A stretch of 64,000 nucleotides of DNA from Opisthocomus hoazin (GCF_030867145.1 NC_134415.1:18144417-18208416), one strand, 5' to 3'. Counted from the first letter of the stretch, positions 37,570 to 50,650 are shown. The notes: generated by a model not told the origin, from the sequence alone. Numbers and translations: made by a program.

Positions 37570-37610
37570 GTCCAGCAAGACTATGAATCTCTGTTCCAAA
37601 TGCTTTGCTG
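37570..37610 (+). CDS. ZFAND3: ZFAND3 coding exon 2 (second half of A20 finger)
   Basis: This 41-nt exon lies between a CCCCAG acceptor and a consensus GTAAGT donor at 37611. Joined to exon 1 (two bases of codon 24), it reads G24 then SSKTMNLCSKCFA, matching ZFAND3 residues 25-37, and ends in phase 1 with a single G of codon 38 (Asp in the known protein). Cys32 and Cys35 are the third and fourth zinc ligands; the spacing Cys20-x11-Cys32-x2-Cys35 is that of the A20 finger. The fit in sequence, phase and splice signals is exact. The next expected residues (the FQKKQ segment and the acidic, Ser/Thr-rich linker) were not found downstream, so the gene continues beyond 64000. Confidence 0.93.
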
Positions 37611-38015
37611 GTAAGTGCAGTAAAAGGTTTTGTGTTTTTGTCAGTTTTTCAAAACCACATTGTTGCCATCTCATTCAGGATTTATGGATGGATTTTTCTT
37701 CTATCAAAGTGTATATGTAGTCAGATTTTTCTCACTTTGGTGCTTCATTTATTTGCTAATCAAAAACCTCTTGTGTAAATGTACCAGTCAAATCTTGGTC
37801 TTGAAGCCTGTGGAATCAGGAACACCCGTGAACTACAGAGTTCTGCTCTCAGCACAGCTCCTATATGGATGATGTGGCTTTCAAAATGCATAAGTCTGAA
37901 TTGTAATTTGGAATTTTGTACGATTTATTTTGTAATAACCTCTGAAATCTGGTATGGATTGAAAAGGAAAAGTTGGTATAGAAAACCTCTTGCTCCATTT
38001 CTTTTTATCTTGCAG

Positions 38016-38047
38016 CACTTGAGTATTAAATCGTCAGTAGCTCATCA
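38016..38047 (+). other. Cryptic exon-like interval with in-frame stop
   Basis: A strong pyrimidine tract and TTGCAG precede 38016, and a GTAAGC donor follows 38047, defining a 32-nt interval only 405 bases after exon 2. Joined to exon 2 it would read three residues (after the split codon) and then TAA, so inclusion would truncate ZFAND3. It may be a poison exon or simply a decoy pair of sites. Confidence 0.3.
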
Positions 38048-39586
38048 GTAAGCTAATTCTAATTGCTACATATTATTTTCCTATTGCAAGGTCATTTCTA
38101 CTGTGTAAAATGTTAGGAATTGCTATCTAGCATTTTCTAGCTTTGCCTTTCTGAATTTTTTTTGGTGATATTTAGTATTGTAAACCTATTTTTAATTGTA
38201 AGAAAAGTGTTGTCATAGTTTATGATTTTTTATTTCTCTTTGGGGAACAGATACAATATAAGAAAGTTCAGAATTTTTTTTTAAACTGCCATTCATTGGC
38301 TTGTATATGAAACATTAATATTGAACTTGCAGAAATTTTTTTGAAGGTCATTGGTTTGCAAGGGAAAAATAATAGAATCTTTCAAAATTAAGGCAAAATG
38401 TACAAAAAAAAATTTTAAAGCTTTTTCTGAGTTTTTTTTACAAAAAATCAGTTTTGATTTGTAGATTTATTGGGCTCAGCATCTCTGCATTAAACAAACA
38501 CATGGGAAATAAAGATTGTCAAGGGATGTTCAGCAAAATGAAAACAGCCAGAGAAATATATGCATCAAACCTATGAATCCCTGGAAAGGGTATATTGAAG
38601 AAAGTGCAGGTCCTTTCTTGTGCTCCTTCCCTGCTGACCACGGTCAGAAACAAGCTAGTAGGTGTTTGGTTGGACTCAGTACAACTGTTATGTTCATATT
38701 AGCACTGTAACCAGCTTCTGTTTGCATACCTCAGAAATGTGGATTTTCTGACTTTGGGGTATCAGAATGGCCCATCTCTCATATTCTGGGTTGAACAGAG
38801 TACCGAAAACTTCACAGCCAGCAAGCCAGGCATTAAGCACAACATTTTTTTTTGTTTGTTTACTGTTGTTAGGGGGTTTTTTGTGTTGTTTGGGTTTTTT
38901 TAACAAGAAGGACAATTCATGGCTTGTATTCTGTAATTCTCTTGAAAAGCCATTACCTCTGATCAAGTTCATTTTTCTATTGTTAAAAATACAAGATGAT
39001 ATCTAAACATTTGTGCGATTGGGGGGGAGAAGCTTACCTTTTAAGATTTTTGAGACTTTACAACATGTATATTTTAACGAAATAAGACTTGAAGAGTTTG
39101 AATAACTTAAAAAGCTACTGCCAGTTGGAACAAAACTGAGTATTGTGGAAAAAAGTTAAAAATATAAAAAAAGTAAATTTGCTGATTCCTTCAACAAATA
39201 GTGTTGAAATAAGCAGTCCTGTTTGAGTAGTAACTCAGAAACTCAGTGTCATCAATCTCACGTAACAGTCTTTCGTTTTTTTTATGTTACTGAAATATTT
39301 TTAGTAAATTTTTTGTGCAGGGTTTCCAGCCACAGTATTGAAAGAGAAAGATATATGCTCTTATTTCTGTAAGTTTAACCACCACAGATAGCAAGATTTT
39401 AGGCAATTAAGCTGTTGAAAAATGTTTTTCACAGTTCCAGACACTCCAAAGATACGTGAAAAAAGTTCCTCTTGTTGTCTTTTAATATGCAAGTTATTCA
39501 TTCAAATGTATCGCAGCAGACTTATATGCAAGGGAAAATTGGGAATTATTTTTCTTGACCATCCTTTCCTTTCTTTTTTATTTTAG

Positions 39587-39613
39587 AAAAAAGAAATCCA
39601 CACAACGAAAAAG
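39587..39613 (+). other. Phase-neutral 27-nt microexon candidate
   Basis: A long pyrimidine tract (39553-39584) and TTTTAG precede the interval, and AAG|gttagt follows it. Its length is a multiple of three and it stays open when joined to exon 2, adding nine residues (E-K-R-N-P-H-N-E-K) after Ala37 and restoring phase for the next exon. These residues are not part of the ZFAND3 protein I know, so this is not constitutive exon 3. Confidence 0.25.
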
Positions 39614-42600
39614 GTTAGTAACTTTATTAAATGATGGGGTTCTTTTTCAGAGGGAATCCAGTCTTCCTGTTTTTTGGGGTTTTTTAAAATAATTTCAGAC
39701 ACAGAACAGCAAAGCCCCTTGCATTTGTGTAAGCATTATCTTTTTATATAAATCATGGGAGAAGGGCAACATGTCAGCAAGAGATGCAGTCATTGAATTT
39801 ACATTGCAATATGAAATATTACGTGAAACCTTCCTGTCTTTACTGTTTTTTTCAGACCTTCTGAACTATGTACAAGTTTATAGATACGTGATCACGAGCT
39901 CTTCTTTACTTCTGCCCTTCCTGTCCTCCCCATCGTCAATCATAGTTTGATATCTGTGATGGTTAATTAGCACAGAAACGGAGCAAAGGGCAATGGTCAT
40001 GGGTTGTCAGTTTGCCGTTTTGTTTGATCAAATACTTGTGATTTCTAAATTTATTATCAAGATAAATTCACTGAATTTTCACTCGCCTTTGTCCCCAGAT
40101 TAAGCAAACAGCAAAAACAACACGATTATGTAGCAAGGAATAGTTGAACTCCTTGTTTTGGCTATCTTTGTGCATTTTTTTTTATAATAATCTGTGAAAA
40201 GTATTCCTGTATTTATTAGAGATTAGGTTGTTCAGCTGTCTATGGCAAGAGCAAGCTGGATAGTGCGCAGATACATGCAACCCTTTGCCTAGAAGAGCCC
40301 AGTGCGTTGATCTAGATCTAGGAGGTTCACTAAGCTCTCTGTACAACCAGAAATCTGCTGTTCATTTGCTACAGACTAGTTCTTGGCTTGCACGTAAAAG
40401 CTGATAAATACTGGAGAGGATCTTGAAGTTAGCTGTCCTCTTCAGCCCTCTGTGCCTCCTCTTCACCCCCTCTGCCTCTTCCAAGAATGAATACCTGACT
40501 TGTTTTATTTAAGCCCTAGAAGCAGCAGACTCTCAAATTTTCAAGAGCCTCTCTGAAATAATTTCAAGTTAATTGTACTTCTGCAAAATACTTTACAACA
40601 TTCTGTCTCCAATTCAGTGCTGACCACGTGCTATCAATGCCTCGGAGTCTCCAGATACAGTACAAGTGTAATCTTATGTATTAAATTGCTTCAAATAAAT
40701 TTGCTCTTCAGGTGGTTAAGGTGTAGTTGCTTCAGACTTCTTGCACATCCAGAATAGAAATGCAATAAAGTGTGGATTTTTTTCTGAACAGAATATGGGC
40801 TGGTAAGTCAAAAAATGCAAATTACGGCCACAGTATTTTCCTTAGTGAACACCACATCTTTTTTTTTAATACTGCAACCTCTGTACTTTCAATATGGTAA
40901 GCTGTGAAATCTGAATGATTAAATTACAGGACAGTGATGAGTGAAATTTTTTCAAAAGTACTCTATTAATCTAACTTTGCTCCTGTTAAGTTTATGGAAG
41001 TTTTTTTAGGAACTTTAGGTAGGGGCATTATTTGAGTACCTTTGAAAAGCCACTATTACAAAGTAGTCTCTTTCAGGCAGGAATTCTACAAACATTCATC
41101 AAAACACAACCTGGTACCTCAAGAACTCAATTTTAATTGGAACCTCTGGGAACAGTCACAGAACAAACTATTACAGAGTAAGAACAAATATTTAAATACA
41201 GAAGACAGTAAAACTAGGCTTTCTACATAAATCACCCCCAAAAAATGCAGTCTGCCTTTAGTCTGCCTGTTTGTGAGTCTAGAAAGTTTACTTTGCGTTA
41301 TGGTGCAGTCAGCATTGGAAAGAAGGGTGTTGGAAGTGGATTTCAGATTGTTCAGTGAAGCTGAAGGTAAGTACAGCACTGGAGGATTTGGTGGAGAGAT
41401 GTGCTTAGAAAGCTGGAAGAAGATGAAATGATGATTAGAGTATTCATGGATTTGTGAATCAATTTCATAGACCTTCTGTCTGAAGGTGTAATTGAAACTT
41501 CCAGAGGTGGGTGTCCATCTCACTTCTTAATCCAGCTATGCAATGTTTATGTTCGTGTTCTGTGAAGTGCTAGATCAGCATCACTGAATTTGAGAAAATA
41601 CTGCAACCATATAACCCAACAATTCTCTGAGTTTTAAGCGCCTTGACTCTTGGTTCAGTTTTAATTTTAGTTTTAAATCAAACAACTTTTTTTACATACT
41701 GGTATCTTGATGAGTAAAAATTACAGATTTTTAACCTTAATCTGTCAAGTAGGAAATCAGTATTGCTGGAACCACATAGGTATGGTCAACATATATACTT
41801 GGCTCTATGCTAGATTATGAAATTTTATAATGTCAGTCGTGTCTTTTATTCTCCTGAATTTGAAAGATCTGATAAGGGGAAAATAAAAACAGACAGTAAT
41901 ATATTCTATATATCATCTGATTCTAGAAGTATCAGATTACTCGGTATTCTTTCTGTTTTCTGAACTCACTCAGATATTGGACTGTAGAGTTATTTCATGG
42001 TTTTGTGCATCTTAACCCTTCTGCTTTGTTGAGCAGACCTTTATTTAGTCATGCCTAAGTCACACACAGTTTTTGAAGCTTAAAAAATTGGTAGCGTTAT
42101 GTGACTCAGAGTCACTGCGATAACACAATTTCCTCTTACTCTCAGTCTTTGTAAATCCTGGGGGCTATTTAGAATGCTGCCTTGGCTGGCAGTAATAACA
42201 CCTACTGTGAGTATCAGCTGGTGAAAGTCAGCATTCCTACCTAAACAGATTTTGCTGTTGATCCACTGCTAACTTGATCCTCAGTCAAGCTTTCAGCTGT
42301 CTTACTGGAAACCTTTTCAACAGGTGCATACTGCTAGTTCAAATTTTGTTATCTTTACTGTGACCTGTTTTATGATAAATGATATATTATACTTCATTCA
42401 ACCCTTCTTCATAAAATGGTCATTCGCGAGTGATGAAACATCTGTTGTTTGCATTTTCTGTATCCTTGTAATTTCTGATGTGATTCCACGTTTTAGTACT
42501 TTGCTGGAAAAGCAGCAAGCATTTACAGAAGTTTGAAAACAGCATTAAGTACTAGTTTTCTTTATCTGTACATAAAAAGTTTCTTTTTCAGTATGATATT

Positions 42601-45600
42601 CCCTTTGTTGGCTCCTAATGGAAGCCGGTGCCTCAATTTGTTACTTCATTACACTAGAATTTGTTGCTGCATTCATGTCTGTCTTTGTATTTTGAAGTAC
42701 ATGGACTGCTCGCTACAAAAACCAGCGGTCACTGGCTGGCACTTGTGAGTAGTCAAGTTTCATCTCCAACTTCTGTTACACAGTCGGGCTGGAAGCTAAA
42801 TAATTCTTTGGAAAATTGTATAGCTGGTTAAAGTGGCAGCAAAGATGTTTCTAATTTCTAGAGCACCTACTAATAAAGAATGATAACATTCCAGATATAA
42901 ATGTCGATATTGTTTGGCATACATTTAATTTCTTGTACTGTATGCCCAAAGAATTTTTAAAAGGGGAAGGGTGGTAGGGGAAAGATGTCTTAGCATAGTG
43001 AACTTGGAAAGGTGAAATGTATGCTGTTTGAGAAAGACAATCACCGTGAAATGGAATTAAGAAAAGCAAATGGATAAATTACTTTAGTTGCACTTATTTA
43101 TAAGCTTGATTTTCACTGCTGACCCCAAAGACTTTTTACTCTGTTAGTACGCGTTATTCTGCGGCTTTGGGAAAGGATTTATATGTTTTTAGTTTACTCC
43201 TTTTCCTCTAACCTGTCTTAAAGTTTTGGAGGGAAAAACAAATTAATAGAAAATTAGTTTATTTAAGTATAGTTGTATTATCTATGTTTAGGATTAATTG
43301 TTTTACTTCTGTCAAAAATTGTACCATCAACCACATTATTCAACATATTTGTGCTACTTGTTCCTAGTACTCAATATATGCAGAAGTGGAAATATGGGAG
43401 AGCACGATACCTGAAACTTTCTAGGCTTGCTGGAGTTTTAAGAATTAAACAGAGATCACATTTTGAGTGGAGTTAGCATAATGTTACTTAAGAGGTCCAT
43501 ATTTTTTTCTCTGTCTGTGCTATCATGGAATGGAAGTTGTGGAGTACAGGCTCCTATGTTGCTTTGTGGCAGTACTGATATGATTTTGCTATGCGTTATA
43601 TAGACAGGCGTTACACATGGTGTATGGAAGACCCAGCACTCATCTGCCTGGGACCTGGCTCTGTGAGGCATTGCGTGCGCACCGGTGCAGTGTAGGTTGT
43701 CAACAGGGCCGATGACTCAGCTGCTGGTTTGATTTGCTCCAATTACTTTCTCCTTTTTCTTGCTCCTTCATCTTCCCCCATATAAAATAGTGGGAAGGGG
43801 CAAGCACTGGTAGAGGACAGACCCATGAAGTATTTGTATTTCTGTACAATCGTTACTGGAAAAAAGAATTTCTTTCACAACTGACACTCAAATGTGTATT
43901 GAGGTAGGACAGGTTTTTGCTTTTTCTCTTTTCTGTCTACTACTGACTTCAAGTTAGTAGGGCTTTTTCCAGTCACATTTGAAAGTATCGTTTCACCAGC
44001 ACAGTCTAGGAAAATTGAATGCCTTTTAATTAAGAACATTAACATTTTGCAGTCAATCAATCCTATCAAACTACCCTGTAGGATATTAGTGGCTGTTTCA
44101 TTGGACTTCATCTTGGTATTCACGGTCTAGTAATCTGGGGCTCATTTGTTAAAAATATAAATTGTACTCAAATGAAAATATGACCTCTTCTCAGTGCTGG
44201 CTACCTGAAAAGACTGCCAATGGTCTTAATTTAATTTTTTCCTCTGTCTGGACAAGATGTCACTGAGATTTTCCATGTGTTTTCTTTCTCTTATCTCAGG
44301 GAATTGCCAGTCCCATTGTACAGATTGATCTACAAGCAAAGAAAAGATCTCAGCCCTTTTTTGCCTCAGACTTGCATTATTTTCAGTTTTTCATAGCTCG
44401 GTTTTCTAGTATGTTTTCTTATTTATGATAAAGCCAGTTTCTTTCTGTTTTGTTAATATCTTGTTCACCTTCTAACTTGTAACCTTTCCAAATGACTCGT
44501 TGAAACACTAGCTGTAATTTAGTCTCTTGTGTGTAGGTTCTCTGATGATGTAAAAAAAAAAGTTTAGAAATACGACTTAATTGGCATGATGCTTGCACAT
44601 TGCCAGCATGAAACCAAAGTTACCTGTTTAGGATGTGCAACCCACAGGTTTAATTTATTAAACTTTCTTGTAACTCCATTCTCCTGTAAATGCATGCATA
44701 AGATAGGAGAGGGAATGTTTTCATTTTTTTTCCCATTTAGCAATTTGCTTGAGTTATAGAAAAGTCTGTGCTCTGTTTTGTGCATTTGCTCGTTTGGAAA
44801 GCTTCTATAGTTTATAGAGACTCTAGTGATTTGTTCCTTAGCCTCCCTGTGGAGTTTGTTCCATATTACAGTCTAATTCCATGTCCGTGTCGTGCACTCC
44901 TGAGCTGTTAATTTGTACATTTCGATGCAGTTTGTTTCATCGTGTTTTTGTAATCCAAACTGAATGTAACGAGCTATGTGCTTTGGGGACCCAGCCTTGC
45001 CTTGCCAATTAGAACAAGTGGTTACTGAGAGAGAGCATGTTTTAAATAAAACATGGCACCTCTGCATGGGACCAGCAGCCTTTGGGGAATAAAAGAGGAT
45101 ATTTAACTCTTTCCCTCTGAGAAGTGAGGTCAGTGTCAGTGAGCACATTTTAGAAACATTCAGCTCATTCCTTTGGGAAATATGATGCAGATTCATGTTT
45201 CATCTTGCAATAAAATTCAATTTGTCATTGGAGACGTGTTATGCAGTACTGCATGTGGAGTATTTAGGAATGCACAAGGATAGCTGTCAAGCTGACTGCA
45301 TGTTTTCTAGGATGCTGGTTGCTAATGCTACCTGAAAACTGTACAGGACTAGCAGCTAACCTTTCTCTTCCCCCGTGTACTGCTACCCAAGAGGCTCGGC
45401 TAGGACAGGAAGAGTGCCAGGTGGTGAAAGACCTAGTTGCAAAATGTATTTTACAAGGGAAGGAATCTAGAAGCAACATTATTAAATAAGAGTCCTAAGG
45501 TCATGTGCTAGGTGACAATGAGGAAGGGCTCATTGTTATTCTGCCATTTTGAGGTAACTGGGAAAGGGTACCTCCCTGACTATCAATATTTGAGGTTGTT

Positions 45601-46140
45601 GCAGAAAATTGTTTAGCATTCTACTGGTCTTCACGCTAAGTAAACTTCCTGGTGAATTCAAGCAAGACACAACACTGATTTTAGAAGTTAACTCTACTTT
45701 GCAATCTTCCTTGCATTCCAGCCCCAACATTTCCTTTCCTCTCTCTTCACTCTGACTTGCATGTTCTACATGCTTGCGCATCTTCAAAGGGAAGATGTTA
45801 CTGTCCAGCAACAACCTTTAGAATTTAGGTGAACAGTCATGGCAATTGACTTGGACATTACAACAGTCCTTGCATACACAAGCAAGGCAAGACCAAGAAA
45901 AACTCCCTCGTGAAAACCTTTTAGCTCAGCAGCTAGGTGTAAGGGAACTATAGCTGTTCGCTAAGGTGATTTAAGCTGTTAGGTAAACAGGTGTACAGGA
46001 CAACTGTGATCTGGATAATAGAACAAAATGTAGCTGATGACTTTTCAATTGTCAGTTCATTTTATGTGAAATGAATGTTATCTAGCAGCTAGACAGCTAG
46101 CTAGGAACTTGAGACCCAATTTCCTTTTCACAGTCAATGA
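39614..46140. other. Intron 2 stretch without recognised elements
   Basis: AT-rich intronic sequence. The stretch at about 44870-45240 is less repetitive and contains several TAAT cores and a 20-base interrupted palindrome at 45036-45055; it could be conserved regulatory DNA but this cannot be shown here. The minus-strand frame at 41119-41523 has no recognisable domain. Confidence 0.4.
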
Positions 46141-46262
46141 GCATTTCTTTGTGATACTAGATAAGTCACTTTTTATTGTCTTCCACTTCTGTTCCTCATT
46201 AGTTACTGAGAGATGATAATATTTCCTACTTCACTGGAATGTTTCAAATAAAATACGTGTGA
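46141..46262 (+). mobile_element. MIR-like (CORE-SINE / L2-tail) relic
   Basis: The order 'gtgatactagataagtcact', 'ttctgttcctcattagttac', 'gagagatgataatatttcct', 'acttcactggaatg' follows the MIR consensus segment 'gtgaccttgggcaagtcac', then 'cctcagtttcctcatctg', 'ggataataatacctacctca', 'gggttg'. Divergence is high, as expected for a Mesozoic insertion. The call is from memory of the consensus. Confidence 0.5.
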
Positions 46263-47804
46263 TGTTCTGTACAGTAACAGTGGTCATCTGAGGAGCTGAG
46301 ATGAATCTAGAGCCCTGTCTTGGGAAACAGAAGGTCATTTTGAGAAACAATATCTGTATTTTTCTCTTCCAGATCAGCTTGAAGTAAGCATGCCATTAGC
46401 ACATACTAGATTAAAATGCAATTTGGCCATCTTCAAAGTCAGTCAAGGCCCTCGGGCTGAGTAAATTGCCAGAACTCTGGGACGAAAGCTTGGTGGTTTG
46501 GTTGTATGTAATGCAGATTTACCCACCCACTCCCCAGCTCTAGCATAGTGATAGTGCAGGAAATTAGTGTAACAAATTAGTGTTAGGTCTTATGGAGGAG
46601 GAAGGCAATTTTCTTTCACAAAACCTGTAATGAAGTTGATTTTGTCTATTTATGCTTTCACACCCCTATACCGACAAGCCCCAAGACGCATGTCTAGATA
46701 GTCTGGACAACATCACCCATGTGTGACATAGGGAGCAAGGAATTCTGGCTGTTGAGCCCTCACAGTGACAACAAGCTGATCTTGAAGTTGCCTTTTATAC
46801 CCTTGAGGAATGGATGCTGTGAGGCACCTTTTATTTCTCTATGTTTTCTTAGCCCTCATAAGTCTTAAGCAAAATGCTGGAATTTCAGTTCTGTTCTTTC
46901 CCATATGTGGCTATTCTACAGTTGTAGTTCTGTTCTTCAACTTCTTGACACTTTAATTCAGTTTGTTTCTCTTCTTAATTTGAATGAAATCACATTGTGC
47001 TGTTGTGATGAAAGTGTACCATTTATTTTAAACCTTTTAATGCTGTTACTTGTGGAGCCTGCAAACGTTCCAGTCATTCTTTATTCATACCAGTCATCAT
47101 ATATCTATTACAAATCTTGTATGTTCTCACAAAGTTAGTCACCAGAGGGCAAACTGCTCATGCAGATTTGGTGAATACAACAATAACTTTGCTTTTTGTT
47201 TTTGTTTCAGAAAAAGCCCGTTGTCTATGAATGAGTTTACATGTAGTATTAATTAGATGGAAAGTGAAAATTATAATGACTGTCTTCTTTGGAGATGTAG
47301 AAGTTAGTATTTTACGTTGAATGAAAGAGAATTTTTAAAAGCTAACATTTAAACTGTTGGACTAATTTGCAAGCTTTGGGGAGGAAAAAAATCCCCCTTT
47401 AGATAAAATGTTTTCTTGTGATCACAGCAAAATATCACTTTAATAATTAGTCAGGGAGAATAATAATGGGCTGAAATAGTTTCCACTAGGAATCTGGCTT
47501 TAACCTTAGTTGTGAGTAGATGAATCTCCATAATGATGGTGTGGGGGATCTAATGCTGGGGATCTCCAGGCTTGCAGGACTGTAGATAAGGCCTTTCTTG
47601 AAAAGATACCCAAAATAACTGCATCTCTAGTAATTGAATGTGTATGATGTTGTTCCTTGGCTTTGCAGAAAGCATAGACTGTTGACTGAATCTGGCACTG
47701 AAGATCTAGGAAATGACAAGACAGGTTGTGGTGCCATAATAATTAATCCAATTTGTGTATATGCATTATAACTGTCTTTCAATTACGCTAAAAGGATCAA
47801 AGAG
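46263..47804. other. Intron 2 stretch without recognised elements
   Basis: AT-rich intronic DNA. A strong-looking splice acceptor at 47195-47210 ('tttttgtttttgtttcag') is followed, in the ZFAND3 phase, by a stop within 20 bases and no good donor. No gene was recognised. Confidence 0.4.
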
Positions 47805-48030
47805 TACAAGAAAGCATAGGATTGCTGGCCTAATCTCCTGGTTTAAATCACAGGTCATTAAATATCATCTAGGTAACCTCTGTTTGCTGAAAATGTCTCC
47901 CTTAAACAGATACCCTGTCCTGATGTGAAGACACTGGGGATTCTGTGTGAACAATGGGCACTAGAATTTCTAATGAATAACCTCCCTCACTATTAAGTAA
48001 GAAATAAGGTACACATTTTTTTATTGCAAC
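47805..48030 (-). mobile_element. Ancient CR1 LINE relic (reverse orientation)
   Basis: The segments 'gcataggattgctggcctaa', 'aaatcacaggtcattaaata', 'taccctgtcctgatgtgaag', 'acactggggattctgtgtga', 'aataacctccctcactatta' and 'gaaataaggtacac' keep the order of an old amniote CR1 3' end shared with turtles and crocodilians. It is the reverse complement of the element, and is too diverged to code. Confidence 0.65.
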
Positions 48031-50650
48031 ACTACAGGGACATTTCCACAGAATTATATTCTTAATCATTGTAGTGGATAGGAAGCAACAGAAGACATTC
48101 TGTCATGCCCTGTATCTTCTTGCTACAGCATTTGCACATTAACCTGAATAGAGAATAATTACTTTTTGTCCAGAATTTCTTTAGAGAACTAATTAGCCCC
48201 CTAGTACTTCAAGAAAATAAATAATTTACAATCTCGACATTTATGTGAGTTGAGGTAGTGATATTCTTGTTCACTATACATAGATAAGAATCTAAAGCAC
48301 AAATGTCAAACATCCACAGATATTGAATGTCACCTTTGAGAAGCCTTGGGACTGTAGTCCTTTCTTAATCTCCTTCCCCCAAAGCATATAATTTTATGAC
48401 ATTTTAAACATTGAAAGTACAGATCTCCCTACCTTTATGGAACTGCAGTGGTACTGAGTGCTTCTGCTGGTGGGGACCCAAGAATACCTATATGAACATC
48501 CTGAAAATAAATAGGAGTATGAGGAACTTAAAAAAGTCACGTAGTTCTGTTGCAGAGACAGTGGGTAGAATTTAGTTATCTCTGATTTCTCTTCTGAATT
48601 TTCCTGGGCGTTAAAATGAAGTCAAGAATCTAGCAGAAAGGAACTTTGCTTTTTATAAAATTCTGCTTGTATGTTTTGAACTACTTTCATTCTATCCAGT
48701 AAACAAATTAAGGGTCCTCTAAAAGAGAACTTCTGTGATTGTTTGCATGCATTATGAAAGTAGTTTAAAATTAAATACAGAGGTCAAATCACAAGTGTAC
48801 CTAAATGATTAGGTCAGACACTTACCAACTTCAGACTGCTTGACTTTTCAAGCTTAGTGTCAGATTTTGCCATCCTGTAATGCCACCCCCTGTGCTTCTG
48901 GTATAAATAAATACAGTTATGTGGAACTGTGACTGTTACTGGGCCAAAGTATTTGGAAACCATGAGTCAGGAGTGTTGATTCTGAGCTGCTGGGTTGCAG
49001 TCAGGTCACAGGTTGGACCCAAATGCTCTGTCTCACTTGTGAGACTTCAGAAGTGCTGAAGCTGAACGAGCAGTCTAGTGGTAGTCTTCTATGAAGTCCA
49101 CCTTCTGAGATTGTACCTCTAGTGATGCTCTTTGGAGCATAATGCAACTCTTTTCTCTCTCCTTTGCATTAAGACTTGCTGTGGGACAAATCTGGGGGGA
49201 GACTGTGGTTTGTATATCTGTAACTTCTAATGTTACTCACAGTGTAGCTGTTTCTTAATTGCGTAAGTGAACACATAAATTTCATGATGAACAAGGTTAA
49301 TGAACTTACTGTGTAAGGAGGAAACTTTGGAGCTTTCTAAGCTTTGTTTTGTATTTATGTCCATTTATACACTAGCAGTTCAACAAAATTTGTAGCATTT
49401 TTGTTTGATCTCAGTTCCTAACTAACAGAAGCTTTCATATTTTGGGACTGGGGCATTTCTGCCCGGCTCTGTGTGAAAGGTCCCATATAAATGAAGAGCA
49501 AGTTATGAACAGCCAATAGATGTCTTGGGGGGTTGTAAGCATTAGAAATACTCAAAAGTAAACTCGTCTATCTCAAATACTTTAGGACTTGGTATTCATT
49601 TGCTTCCAGTTAAATTCTCTTTATCTGAGGTGAAAATTGTTTACAGTGAGCTAAATCAGCAATAAAAGATATATTTCTTCACTGGTAATTGTATAAGTTA
49701 CAGGCTTTGTTTACTTAACCAAAGAAGGATTTTTTTTGCCTTCTGTCTGTTTTTTGCTTCAGAGTAGGGAAAAAATCCTCCAATACTTCAGATGGTGTCT
49801 GAGGAGGTAAATATCAGTGTCTGGCTTGTTTCTAGGCTGAAAATGAAATATATCGTGCTATCTACCATTGTGTTTTAGCGATGTTTAGTATAGTGTTACT
49901 GCTCTTAATAGACAAGCTTTCGTTCACCTCTGTTGACATGTCCTGCCCTGCAATATGTGATGAAATAGAAAGCTGATCCCAGTGTAGGTGACTTCACTCT
50001 TTCACTATGACATTTTCTGTGCCTCAGCAAAGTCTGTGCATCACTTCAAGTCCTCAGCAGAAATGCCATCTACTGAAGAGCTTTAAGCAGCAATTTAAAA
50101 GCTAGATTTTTGACAATGCTGCCCCCCTCCCCGCTTTTTTTTGGGGGGGGACTCACTAGTGTCTAGAGAAAACTGTGACAGATGTAAATAATCCTAGAAG
50201 TGCAAAAGCCTATAATGGGTGTTGACATCTACCCAGTTGACAGAGGTACGTTAATGTTTAGAAATACCTCAAGTATTAGTCTTTATTATGCACCATTTCT
50301 GTTAATGTCTATAATTATTATTTTAAAAGAGTTAAAATTATTGTATAACTGGAAACTTTAACTGTAAGGGTTTAAGATAGACATAGCAGTCACTTGTTTT
50401 GATAAATAGCACAATAAAATCATAGCTGATGCATGACTACTGCTACTCAGGTGACTGGATGGGTTTCAATATGAATAACTTTTTTTTTTTTTTATTAATT
50501 GGGGTCTTGAATCTATGAACAACTGAACTGAAAAAAGGAGTATATCTGAATCCAAAATCAAGATGACAGGCAGTATTGTCCAAATCAATATGTCTGGTAG
50601 CTGTGGATAGCAGTAGGTCTCCAGCGCGTTTCAGTCTATCTCCACCCGCG

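Noticed and set aside
41119..41523. A 134-codon minus-strand frame in intron 2.
   Set aside because: No family motif, no promoter or splice context, and AT-rich composition like the flanks.
47195..47260. Strong splice acceptor with a long T-rich tract followed by AAAAAGCCC.
   Set aside because: In the ZFAND3 phase a TGA appears after about six codons and no usable donor follows; probably a decoy site.
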